64,000 nt of DNA. It comes from an uncultured Bacteroidia bacterium (lineage in GTDB: Bacteria; Bacteroidota; Bacteroidia; Bacteroidales; UBA932). How positions within the stretch are numbered: the first letter of the stretch is position 1; each line of letters starts with the position of its first letter. This document shows positions 34,589 through 41,907 of this stretch, one piece after another. The notes beneath the pieces are model-generated. The model was given only the letters and a program-made list of their open reading frames with translations, had not been told where the DNA came from and made no database searches. The DNA lies in NCBI GenBank assembly GCA_902781705.1, contig CACZKE010000002.1:124001-188000 (forward strand), written 5' to 3'. Position numbers and translations under genes: made by a program.

Positions 34589-35359
34589 TTAGATTTCCAC
34601 AAGCGGGAAGACCATTCCTTCTTCCCAGTCGGCGACACGGAGATCGACCAGTCCGTTGACTAGGTCGATGGCGACGTAGATGTCCTGCAGTTCCTCCGTT
34701 TTCCAGTTGTATCCCAGGGCGGCGATGTATTTCCCGAGGGGGAAGGTGGCTGGGACGCCTTCACCGGCGCGGACGGTGACTGTCAGGGAGTCATCGGCCT
34801 GCCGGGGCAGCCGGAATGTGACGATGCTCTCCCCGTCCCGGGCCTTCGGCTCGCACCGGAAAAGCCCCGGAACGGGCGAATAGTCCAGCAGGTCGAACCC
34901 CGACGTATTCCCCTCCACCCGGAAGGCGTAGTCCTTCAGTTCCGACGCTTTCTTCCGGATATCCAGGAAGACCGTGGCGAACTGCTTCCGCAGCGCGATT
35001 TCCGCCCGGGCGATTTCCCCGGTGGCATCGACCTCCGCGAATCCCGCGTACAGGGAATCCGCCTCCCTTCCGGCCGGAATCCCCACCCGGTGCGTCTCCA
35101 GGACGGATTCCCGGATGCCCTTGCAGGCGGTGACGGTCAGAAACCCCTTTTCCACGGGATGGACCCAGGGGGTGCAATCCTCGATCCGGACCGTCTCCCG
35201 GAACAGGGCCGACGGTTCCCGCCAGCCCAGCAGGCGGGCTTCACCGCCCGTTTCCGTGTCGGCGAAGGTGACCTGCAGGTAGCAGGGACAGTCCCCGCGG
35301 ATTTCCTTGACGCTGCAGGCGGTGGCGGCCAGCATCCCGAAGACCAGGATGCACCGCAT
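34589..35359 (-). CDS. FimB/Mfa2-type fimbrial anchor lipoprotein
   Basis: A 256-residue lipoprotein (lipobox ATAC, C15) with the DCPCYLQVTF segment after the signal peptide that marks the FimB/Mfa2 family. In Porphyromonas these proteins anchor the fimbria to the outer membrane and end elongation. The start at 35359 is preferred over an ATG at 35380 because it has AAAGGAAA six bases upstream, the same leader as the accessory pilin gene at 36407; the longer form would place the ATG directly behind AGG. It begins after the accessory pilin gene's stop at 35382. Confidence 0.82.
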   Translation of the reverse strand: MRCILVFGMLAATACSVKEIRGDCPCYLQVTFADTETGGEARLLGWREPSALFRETVRIEDCTPWVHPVEKGFLTVTACKGIRESVLETHRVGIPAGREADSLYAGFAEVDATGEIARAEIALRKQFATVFLDIRKKASELKDYAFRVEGNTSGFDLLDYSPVPGLFRCEPKARDGESIVTFRLPRQADDSLTVTVRAGEGVPATFPLGKYIAALGYNWKTEELQDIYVAIDLVNGLVDLRVADWEEGMVFPLVEI

Positions 35360-35381
35360 CGTGTTTCCTTTCTTTCTCATC

Positions 35382-36407
35382 CTAAGACTGTTCATTGATT
35401 TGATACGCAGGCGACCAGTCCTCCGTGGAGGTGGAGAATAAGACATCCAGCGCCCCGGGGACATCCTCTTCCGGATCCAGGGATCCCAGTCCCCGGATGA
35501 TGGCTTCCTCGGCGATATAGGTCTTGTTCCGCGCCGTCGCCGGAAGCGTGACCGGATAGTAATACGTTTTTCCGCCGACCGTCGCTTCGATGACGATCCG
35601 CGTGCACCGGGGCGTCCAGGCGGTCCGGGAGCGCGAATCCCCGGCACTCCCGACTGGGTTCGGACAGCCGTAGAACAGATGGGGGACCGTATGGGAGGCT
35701 CCGGAGGCGATGCCCGCGTCGATCCCGGTATCGGCCAGGAGCGCATCCACGGAGGGCTCGCTGCGGTAGCCCATCGGATGGGCCCATGCCTCCTCCGCGG
35801 ACAGATCGGAGACGGTGGCATCCCTGCCCAGGAGCCCCTTCCTCGGACAGTTGGTCAGATAGACGGATTTCAGGACGAAGGGACGGGCGGAGAGGGCGGG
35901 ATCTTCCATCCGGACGGTGATTTTCCGGATTCCCGCCTTGCAGACGAGCCGGTCCACGGGAATGGTGCGGGTGCCGCCGTCCGTATCTTCCGGAATCCGG
36001 AGACTTTCCCGTCCGGCCATCAGAAGTCCGGGCAACCGGTTGTCCCCAAGGTCGAGGACGGTTTCTTCGAGTTCCTGTTCGGTCCGGACCGATTCGGGAC
36101 GGAACGCTTCTTCCGGACAGTTGACGACCGCCCAGGCCGTGTAACTTCCCCTTTCCAGTTCCCGGGTGATGGCGCCGGTCGATGCAGAGATACCGTAATC
36201 CGCCAGTTCTCCGTCCCGAAACAACAGGAGCGTCCAGTGAAGGGCTGCCTGTTCATCGGCCGGATCCGGCATCGGAACGCGTGTCGTCCCGGTCGGAGCC
36301 TCAATGGTGAAGGTTACTTTCACCGGGACGGAACGCTGCTCTCCATTACAAGCGATGAGCGCTGAAACAGAGAACCATAAAGAGAGTGTTCTGAAGAAAT
36401 GCTTCAT
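35382..36407 (-). CDS. Accessory fimbrillin (FimA/Mfa-like lipoprotein)
   Basis: A 341-residue lipoprotein with lipobox LIAC (C20) and an arginine near residue 43 (TTRVPMP) in the position where FimA-type pilins are matured. Fimbrillin landmarks include YTAWAVVNCPEEAF, LLMAGRESL and the C-terminal NKTYIAEEAIIRG followed by a last strand. The general layout is similar to the shaft pilin at 36470-37441, with HLFYGCPNP here and HVFYPYPNP there. AAAGGAAATATC precedes the ATG. It is probably a minor pilin or second shaft subunit. Confidence 0.78.
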   Translation of the reverse strand: MKHFFRTLSLWFSVSALIACNGEQRSVPVKVTFTIEAPTGTTRVPMPDPADEQAALHWTLLLFRDGELADYGISASTGAITRELERGSYTAWAVVNCPEEAFRPESVRTEQELEETVLDLGDNRLPGLLMAGRESLRIPEDTDGGTRTIPVDRLVCKAGIRKITVRMEDPALSARPFVLKSVYLTNCPRKGLLGRDATVSDLSAEEAWAHPMGYRSEPSVDALLADTGIDAGIASGASHTVPHLFYGCPNPVGSAGDSRSRTAWTPRCTRIVIEATVGGKTYYYPVTLPATARNKTYIAEEAIIRGLGSLDPEEDVPGALDVLFSTSTEDWSPAYQINEQS

Positions 36408-36432
36408 GATATTTCCTTTGGTTTGCGGAACC

Positions 36433-36452
36433 CGGGCAGGCGGTCAGGCCCG
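36433..36452 (-). promoter_or_regulatory. Possible intercistronic hairpin after the shaft pilin gene
   Basis: CGGGC and GCCCG can pair across ten bases in the 62-base gap between the shaft pilin and accessory pilin genes. It could protect or partly terminate the pilin message and so raise the ratio of shaft to minor subunits; this is inference. Confidence 0.35.
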
Positions 36453-36469
36453 TCCGGATTGGTCCGTCC

Positions 36470-37441
36470 TTACAGGGTGACGGTCCCGAGGTTCAGACCG
36501 GTCTCCCAGTCGTTGACGGTGATCTGGACGGTGGCGTCCCCGGTCTCCAGCGGCTTGTACGGCTTGTCGCCGGGACGGTGTTTCACCACCAGTTCGTCGA
36601 TGACATACGTCTTGTTGCGCTCCAGGACCGGCAGTTCGACCGGGTAGTAGCCCTTCTTCCCTTGGAAGGTCACTTCGACCACCAGCATGGTGTGGCGGGG
36701 ATTCCACGTGTCTTCATGGGACGCGGCTTCCGTCGGGTTGGGGTAGGGATAGAAGACGTGTTCCTTCGTGTGGGAGGCGCCGTTGCTGAGTTTGGCATTT
36801 ACGGCGTCATACAGCAGGGCGTCATAGGCGTTATCCTTGTGTCCCAGTTGGTTGACCCAGGTGGAAGGAGTGCCGTCCACCGCGTAATTGTTGTCCGCCG
36901 CTACGTTGATCAGGTAGATTCCATCGATGGTCAGGGACTCGGAGGCGAGGGAATACTGGTAGGCCGTCGTGATCTTCCCGATGGAAACGCGGGAGACGAT
37001 GCGTTTGACCGTCACCGGGACGGAACCGCCGTCGGTCAGTTCCTGCGTCGTGGAACCGGTCATGACGAAGGCATCGGCCTTGTTCTCGCTGAGTTTGCTT
37101 ATCCGTCCCTTCAATTCCGTTTCCGTCGTAATGTCCGAAATGGCCGGGGCGTTGACAAGGGCCCAGACCGTCCGGGTGCCGGAGGTGGCGGTCAGTTGGG
37201 CGGTCATCGCTTCGCCGGCATTCCGGTAATCCTCCAGTTTCCCTTCGTTGAAAACATAGACCTGGAGGTTTCCCACCCGGGATTCCGAGGCGTACTTCAC
37301 ATCGGTCGCGCGGGTGGGCGCGGAGCCCTGGATCGTGACGTTCACTTCGACCGGCTTGCCGTCGGCAGGGGAGTTCTCCCGCTGGCAGGAAACCAGCGCA
37401 ATCGCGGCGCAGGCCGCAAGGAAAAGATAAATCTTTTTCAT
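36470..37441 (-). CDS. Probable major (shaft) fimbrillin, type V pilus
   Basis: A 323-residue lipoprotein precursor with lipobox LVSC (C19). The segment APTRATDV places R44-A45 almost exactly where P. gingivalis FimA is cut (R46-A47), so removal of the N-terminal strand by an arginine- or trypsin-like protease is expected. Fimbrillin landmarks are WALVNAP, AFVMTGS, TVKRIVSRVSIG, HVFYPYPNP and RNKTYVIDELVVK. The last strand (DWETGLNLGTVTL) would be the donor strand that fills the groove of the next subunit. It is the best shaft candidate by size, cleavage site and the longer intercistronic gap after it. Confidence 0.85.
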   Translation of the reverse strand: MKKIYLFLAACAAIALVSCQRENSPADGKPVEVNVTIQGSAPTRATDVKYASESRVGNLQVYVFNEGKLEDYRNAGEAMTAQLTATSGTRTVWALVNAPAISDITTETELKGRISKLSENKADAFVMTGSTTQELTDGGSVPVTVKRIVSRVSIGKITTAYQYSLASESLTIDGIYLINVAADNNYAVDGTPSTWVNQLGHKDNAYDALLYDAVNAKLSNGASHTKEHVFYPYPNPTEAASHEDTWNPRHTMLVVEVTFQGKKGYYPVELPVLERNKTYVIDELVVKHRPGDKPYKPLETGDATVQITVNDWETGLNLGTVTL

Positions 37442-37453
37442 TGAAATAAGGTA

Positions 37454-39430
37454 TTAGTGGTTGAATGTCAATGGGGTATCTTCCTCTTCACGTCGCTTGT
37501 CCAGCCCGTATCGGCGGATGAGGGCGGCAATCTCCGGATCCAGGTTGCCCCGGTGGACGAAGGAAGGATTCAGCCGGCAGGCCTTGAGGTAGTTCTCCAC
37601 GGCCCGGCGGTCATCCCCGCGCCGGCTGTACAGGATGGCGAGCAGGTACAGGACCCGGTCGGTCCGTTCCATCGGTTCCAGCACTTCCAGGGCGGAGGCG
37701 TTGTAGTCCATCGCGCAGTAGGCGACGGCCGTATTGTAGTCCTTGTAGGGCCTCAGGAGCGTGACGGCTTCCTTATACTCCCGGTCCCGGATGGCCTGGA
37801 GGCCCCGCATATAGGCCGTATCAACGACCGTGGTATGGATGGTGTCTTTCTGAAGGCCTTTCCGGTGCAGGTGGAAGTCGAACCGGACGGTCCTCAGGCG
37901 CGGGTACAGGTTTTCCCGGATGTGCCGGTAGGAGGGGAGGGACTGGAGCCGCTTTTCCCGCAGGTCCGGCTGGGACAGGGCGGCAATCCGCCCGTACTCG
38001 TCCTTTTCCCTGTCCGTCATCTTTCCGTCTTCCCGGACGAGGACGTCCAGCATGGACCAGTTCTCCGGATCGTTCCGGGACAGGAAACGGATCTCGGCCG
38101 GCGTCTCCTCGGCGTATGTTTCGTCCATGCCGATGCTGAATCCGCTTCTCCTGACGGAGTCCCGGTAGTGTTTCAGGAAGCGGTCAAAATAGGTCGATAC
38201 GCTCTCGGACCTTCTGGAGGAAAGTTTCCGGTTGTTCTCGTAACTTCCTTCCGGCGAGCAGGATGCGGTGACGACGATGGAGTCCAGGTCAAACTCGCGG
38301 TTTTGCAGGAGACTCCGCAGGTTGCCCTCGATCCGGCTGATCTCCTCCCGGTTGTGACTGAGTCCCTGCCGGATTTCCGCACGACCCTGTTCGAAGTCGA
38401 TGTAGCAGGCGGTATTGGCCTGGACCCGGCGTTCCGTCACCAGGGTCTTGTACCGGACGGTCTCGTCGCTGAGGCCGCTGATGGAACTGATGTAGAAGGT
38501 GAGCGGTTCGCTCCGGGGTACCCGGTAGATCCGCCGGTCCTCCTCGAAGATGTCCCCGGCCAGCAGCACCGTCGCTTTCCGCAGGGAGGGCTTGACGTGG
38601 ATGGACTGGACGTAGTCGTAGAGGATGTCCCCGTCCGGGCTCACGATGACCGTATCCAGGCGAAGGCCTTCGGTGACGATGGGAACCTTGACGTATTTCC
38701 GGAACATCTCTCCCTTCCGGGAAACCTTCCGCCGGTTCATCCGGACCACCAGGTCGTTGGTGTAGTGTTCGAGGGCCTGCCGCTGCGTGACGCCGAAGTG
38801 GGAATGGAATTCCTCGTCGGAGACCACGGTGGAATCGGCCTTGAAACGGTAGATGTCCGGGAGGTTCCTCCGGAGGAACATCTCCAGTTGGAACCGGTCC
38901 ACGAAATGCGTGGAGTCGGCGGCGATGGAGTCGAGGAACCGGCGGTACTGCTGGTATCCCTTGAGTTGGGCTTCCCGGTATCCCTCGCCGGTGATCAGGA
39001 TCGGGTCCAGGCGGACGCTGTCTTCCTGCACGAACAGGTCTGGATAGAAACGCAACTGCCAGTTCCGGTCCTGCATCGCCTCGGGGACGATGATTCGGAA
39101 GTTCAGGTCCACCTTACCGCTCCGTTCGGCGACGTTGCGGAAGCGGGCCGTGACCTTGGCCGCCTGAAGCACGTCCGTCGCGACCATCTCTCCGTTCTCG
39201 TCCTTCACGGCCCGCATGATCAGCACCTGGTTCCCGTCCGGATCCTCCACGACCATCGTATCCCGCCGGGGTTCCGTGCCCATGGCGATTTCGGGAAGTT
39301 CCCGGTCGTCGGCGAGCGTCATCTTCGCCGCCAGGGACTGCCTCCGGATGCGCTCCAGTTTACCCTGGGACGCGCATCCGGCAAGGCAGGCCGCGGCGAG
39401 GACGGCTGCGATGATCTTCCGTCCCTCCAT
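37454..39430 (-). CDS. OmpA-like lipoprotein of the fimbrial operon
   Basis: A 658-residue lipoprotein (lipobox LAGC, C19). A region at about two thirds of the length (IVVTASCSPEGSYENN, then KLSSRRSESV) matches the OmpA-like peptidoglycan-binding fold, with N..LS..RA.-type residues. The C-terminal ~120 residues are helical and TPR-like (AYMRGLQAIRDREYKEAVTLL, then RAVENYLKACRLNP). It lies between the ssb gene and the shaft pilin gene with gaps of 2 and 12 bases. It could fix the fimbrial base to the wall or act in assembly. The upstream part (about residues 50-350) was not recognised. Confidence 0.7.
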   Translation of the reverse strand: MEGRKIIAAVLAAACLAGCASQGKLERIRRQSLAAKMTLADDRELPEIAMGTEPRRDTMVVEDPDGNQVLIMRAVKDENGEMVATDVLQAAKVTARFRNVAERSGKVDLNFRIIVPEAMQDRNWQLRFYPDLFVQEDSVRLDPILITGEGYREAQLKGYQQYRRFLDSIAADSTHFVDRFQLEMFLRRNLPDIYRFKADSTVVSDEEFHSHFGVTQRQALEHYTNDLVVRMNRRKVSRKGEMFRKYVKVPIVTEGLRLDTVIVSPDGDILYDYVQSIHVKPSLRKATVLLAGDIFEEDRRIYRVPRSEPLTFYISSISGLSDETVRYKTLVTERRVQANTACYIDFEQGRAEIRQGLSHNREEISRIEGNLRSLLQNREFDLDSIVVTASCSPEGSYENNRKLSSRRSESVSTYFDRFLKHYRDSVRRSGFSIGMDETYAEETPAEIRFLSRNDPENWSMLDVLVREDGKMTDREKDEYGRIAALSQPDLREKRLQSLPSYRHIRENLYPRLRTVRFDFHLHRKGLQKDTIHTTVVDTAYMRGLQAIRDREYKEAVTLLRPYKDYNTAVAYCAMDYNASALEVLEPMERTDRVLYLLAILYSRRGDDRRAVENYLKACRLNPSFVHRGNLDPEIAALIRRYGLDKRREEEDTPLTFNH

Positions 39431-39432
39431 CC

Positions 39433-39789
39433 TTACAGGTATCTTTGAGGTTGTACGGGGTCGTCGTCGGGCTCCAGGATGGAAACCCGCCGGGCGAACA
39501 CTTCCCAACTGCTTTTCTCCACGCCGTCGGCGGTGGCGTACTTGTAGGTGCGCACCCGGCCGGACACCTGGACGATGGCTCCGCGTACGATCCTCCTCAA
39601 GTCCTGGATGTTCTTTCCTTCCCAGGCGGTGACGTTGAACCAGGTCGTGTCCACGACCGGGTTCCCTTCCCGGTCCTTGTAGGAATAATCGGTGGCGATG
39701 GAGAAGCGGCATACCTCGGAGTCTCCCACCCGGTTGAGGGCGGAGGTCCCGACGATGCCCCTGAGTTCGATTTTGTTCATGAATTCCAT
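39433..39789 (-). CDS. ssb: Small single-stranded DNA-binding protein (SSB family)
   Basis: A 118-residue OB-fold protein: NKIELRGIVG, the DTTWFNVTAWEGK core and VSGRVRTYKYATADG are typical of SSB. The C-terminal acidic tail that ends in PF and recruits replication partners in housekeeping SSBs is absent; the protein stops at DDDPVQPQRYL. It is the first gene of the fimbrial operon, two bases before the OmpA-like gene. An SSB in this place is unusual. It may be a second, specialised SSB or a neighbour carried along by operon structure. A start at 39780 (MNKIEL) is also possible. Confidence 0.88.
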   Translation of the reverse strand: MEFMNKIELRGIVGTSALNRVGDSEVCRFSIATDYSYKDREGNPVVDTTWFNVTAWEGKNIQDLRRIVRGAIVQVSGRVRTYKYATADGVEKSSWEVFARRVSILEPDDDPVQPQRYL

Positions 39790-40089
39790 GGTGAACTTTA
39801 TTTAGCGTTTGACTTGTTCGACGTCGGCCCCTGGCGCGCTCCGGCGGCCGGCGAGGGCAAAGTAAACGCATAAGAACGGAAGGACTCCGCCGGAATCCCG
39901 TCCGGACTGCATTTTTTTACGTTTCCGGTCCGGATTGCGTTTTTCCGTTCGTCCCGCGACCGGAAAAATGCCGGCGTTCGGAATTATTCCGGTCGCCGGC
40001 TCCCTTTGTTGTTTTACGGAAAAAGAAAAAAACCGGCTTTTTTTCCGGTTTTCCTTGGTTCTGAGGGGCGGAGTTACCATCTTCGCACC
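39790..40089. other. 300-base divergent intergenic region rich in CCGG inverted repeats
   Basis: No gene was seen. The region lies between the divergent ssb-fimbrial operon and the zinc-ribbon gene. It has about a dozen CCGG sites, a 10-base inverted repeat GCGACCGGAA/TTCCGGTCGC (39956-39965 and 39987-39996), an imperfect direct repeat TCCGGAyTGCrTTTTT (39901-39915 and 39929-39944), and the hairpin AAAACCGG/CCGGTTTT (40029-40036 and 40045-40052). A weak -7 box for the fimbrial operon, TTACTTTG, is at 39865-39858 on the minus strand. The structure suggests regulator sites or a structured leader. Confidence 0.6.
40078..40085 (+). promoter_or_regulatory. Imperfect -7 box for the zinc-ribbon gene (leaderless type)
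   Basis: CATCTTCG, then CACC, then the ATG. It matches six of eight positions but has the same spacing as the leaderless flippase promoter. Confidence 0.4.
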
Positions 40090-40485
40090 ATGAATGCGTA
40101 CAAACTTCTGGATGAAAGCAGCCATCGCTGCCTGGAATGCGGAGACCCGATTCCCTACGGTCGTTCCGACCGGAAATACTGCAGTGACACCTGCCGGCAC
40201 CGGTGGCACAACCGGGAGAGCCGTCGCTGGCACCGCCGCTATGCGCGGATCATCGGCATCCTGGAGAAAAACTACGGGATCCTGGACCACCTGCTCAAAC
40301 TCGGGGTCGAAAGCGCGCTCAAGTCCGATCTGGTCCAGATGGGCTACAATCTGGATTTCCTCACCTCCTGCCGGAAGGTGGGCCACCGGATGGTGTGCCG
40401 CTGCTTCGACATCCGGTACGAGGAAACGGACTCCCGCTTCCGGAACATCACCCTCGACCGTTTCGCCTGGCGGGATGACGACTGA
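40090..40485 (+). CDS. Zinc-ribbon protein of unknown function
   Basis: A 131-residue basic protein. Near the N-terminus it has C-x2-C (CLECGD) and 14 residues later C-x3-C (YCSDTC), with RSDRKYCSDTCRHRWHNRES between and after: a single zinc ribbon with a strongly basic flank, which may bind nucleic acid. The rest is helical with a hydrophobic core (IIGILEKNYGILDHLLKLG) and two more cysteines (C-x7-C) near the C-terminus. Similar small proteins seem widespread in Bacteroidota, but no function is known to me. It is divergent from the SSB/fimbrial operon; a regulatory link is possible but unproven. Confidence 0.75.
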   Translation: MNAYKLLDESSHRCLECGDPIPYGRSDRKYCSDTCRHRWHNRESRRWHRRYARIIGILEKNYGILDHLLKLGVESALKSDLVQMGYNLDFLTSCRKVGHRMVCRCFDIRYEETDSRFRNITLDRFAWRDDD

Positions 40486-40488
40486 AAA

Positions 40489-40527
40489 AAGGATGACCGA
40501 AAGTCAAGTCGACTGAGGGTCATCCTT
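40489..40527 (-). terminator. Terminator of the nucleoside permease gene
   Basis: AAGGATGACC (40489-40498) pairs with GGTCATCCTT (40518-40527), with an inner AGTC/GACT palindrome. On the minus strand it is followed by T-rich sequence. It lies between convergent genes and could also serve the zinc-ribbon gene. Confidence 0.8.
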
Positions 40528-40546
40528 ATCGGGGTGGAGGTTGCTT

Positions 40547-41827
40547 TTAGGCGGCCTTTCCTTGTTTCTGGGGGTCTTTGAACAGGATCATGAAGAGGAT
40601 GCCTACGACGAGGGCGTAGGCGGCGAAGATGTACCAGGCCTTGGCCCAGGAAGGGTTCGCGGCGTTGTACACGGTCGCGTCCACGACGGCGCCGGCGGCG
40701 AGGGTGCCGATGGTGGCGCCGAGGCCGTTGGTCATGAGCATGAACAGGCCCTGGGCGCTGGAACGGATGTCAGTGGGGACATTCTGTTCCACATACAGGG
40801 AACCGGAGATGTTGAAGAAGTCGAAGGCGACACCGTACACGATGCAACTCAGGATGAACAGGAGCACGCCCGGGAAATCCGGGGAGCCGAGCCCGAAGAA
40901 ACCGAAGCGGAACACCCAGGCGAACATCGCGATAAGCATCACTTTCTTGATGCCGAACTTCTTCATGCAGAAGGGGATGAGCAGGATGCAGAGAGTCTCG
41001 GAGATCTGCGAGATGGAGATCAGCGCATTGGAATTCTTGACGGCGAAGGTGTCGGCCAGGGCCGGATCCGAGGCAAAGGAACCCAGGAAGGTGTTCGCAT
41101 AGCCGTTGGTGATCTGGAGGGAGGCGCCCAGGAGCATCGAGAAGATGAAGAAGATGGCGAACTGGCTGTCCTTGAACAGGGAGAAGGCCTTGAGGCCGAA
41201 CGCATCGGCGAAACTTTCGTCCCCCTGGGCCTTGTTCACCGGGCAGGCGGGCATCGTGAGGGCATAGCCGCAGAGGATGAGGGACAGGATGCCGGAGGAT
41301 ATGAGTTGCGTGTAGGAATCCTGCATGGACTTGCCGGCAATCACGAGGAAGTTCGTCACGAGCATCGAGCAGATGAAACCGACGGTACCGAAAACGCGGA
41401 TGGGCGGGAAATCCTTCACCGGGTCCATTCCTTCCTTGGCCAGGGCGTTGTAGGCCACGGAGTTGGCGATGGCGATCGTGGGCATGAAGAAGGCGACGCT
41501 CAGACTGTACAGGATGAACAGGGGAGCGAAGGCGATGGTATCACCCGCGGACCAGCAGTATGCGCCGGCGCCGATCATGAAGATGCCGGCGAGGCCGTGG
41601 CACAGGGAAAGCACTTTCTGGGCCTCCATCTTTCGGTCGGCGACGATGCCCATCAGCGTGGGCATGAAGATGGAGACGATGCCCTGCATGGCAAAGAACC
41701 ATTTGATCTGGGGGCCGAGCCCGATCTGTCCCAGGTAGCGGCCGAGCGAGGTGAGGTAGGCGCCCCAGACGGCGAACTCCAGGAAGTTCATCAGGATGAG
41801 CTTGAGGGTGATGGGTTTGATTTTCAT
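40547..41827 (-). CDS. Nucleoside:H+ symporter (MFS, NupG/XapB type)
   Basis: A 426-residue protein with 12 membrane segments. LILMNFLEFAVWGAYLTSLGRYL at the N-terminus, FNISGSLYVEQNVP and SAQGLFMLMTNGLG in the second half are typical of the NupG family of nucleoside permeases. It imports nucleosides with protons across the inner membrane. The start is set at 41827, just after the -7 box at 41868-41861; a longer frame would begin inside the promoter. It is divergent from tgt. Confidence 0.85.
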   Translation of the reverse strand: MKIKPITLKLILMNFLEFAVWGAYLTSLGRYLGQIGLGPQIKWFFAMQGIVSIFMPTLMGIVADRKMEAQKVLSLCHGLAGIFMIGAGAYCWSAGDTIAFAPLFILYSLSVAFFMPTIAIANSVAYNALAKEGMDPVKDFPPIRVFGTVGFICSMLVTNFLVIAGKSMQDSYTQLISSGILSLILCGYALTMPACPVNKAQGDESFADAFGLKAFSLFKDSQFAIFFIFSMLLGASLQITNGYANTFLGSFASDPALADTFAVKNSNALISISQISETLCILLIPFCMKKFGIKKVMLIAMFAWVFRFGFFGLGSPDFPGVLLFILSCIVYGVAFDFFNISGSLYVEQNVPTDIRSSAQGLFMLMTNGLGATIGTLAAGAVVDATVYNAANPSWAKAWYIFAAYALVVGILFMILFKDPQKQGKAA

Positions 41828-41860
41828 CGTATGGTGTTTGGTTATTGTTTCAACATCACA

Positions 41861-41868
41861 CAAAAGTA
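41861..41868 (-). promoter_or_regulatory. -7 box for the nucleoside permease gene
   Basis: TACTTTTG on the minus strand, 33 bases before the ATG at 41827. Confidence 0.65.
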
Positions 41869-41880
41869 CAAAAAAATCCG

Positions 41881-41888
41881 TAACTTTG
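41881..41888 (+). promoter_or_regulatory. -7 box for the tgt operon
   Basis: TAACTTTG on the plus strand, 19 bases before the tgt ATG. It faces away from the nucleoside permease promoter 12 bases to the left. Confidence 0.75.
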
Positions 41889-41907
41889 ACGGATTAAAGG
41901 AAATTAG

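Noticed and set aside
37457-39448. A 663-codon open frame antisense to the OmpA-like gene
   Set aside because: Shadow frame; the minus-strand gene has a lipobox and OmpA-like motif.
39901-39944. Short CRISPR-like or iteron array
   Set aside because: Only two imperfect copies with a T-rich spacer; no third unit and no cas or rep gene.
39956-39996. Invertible promoter (phase switch) of the fimbrial operon
   Set aside because: The arms are only 10 bases with a 21-base spacer, too small to carry a promoter, and no invertase gene lies nearby.
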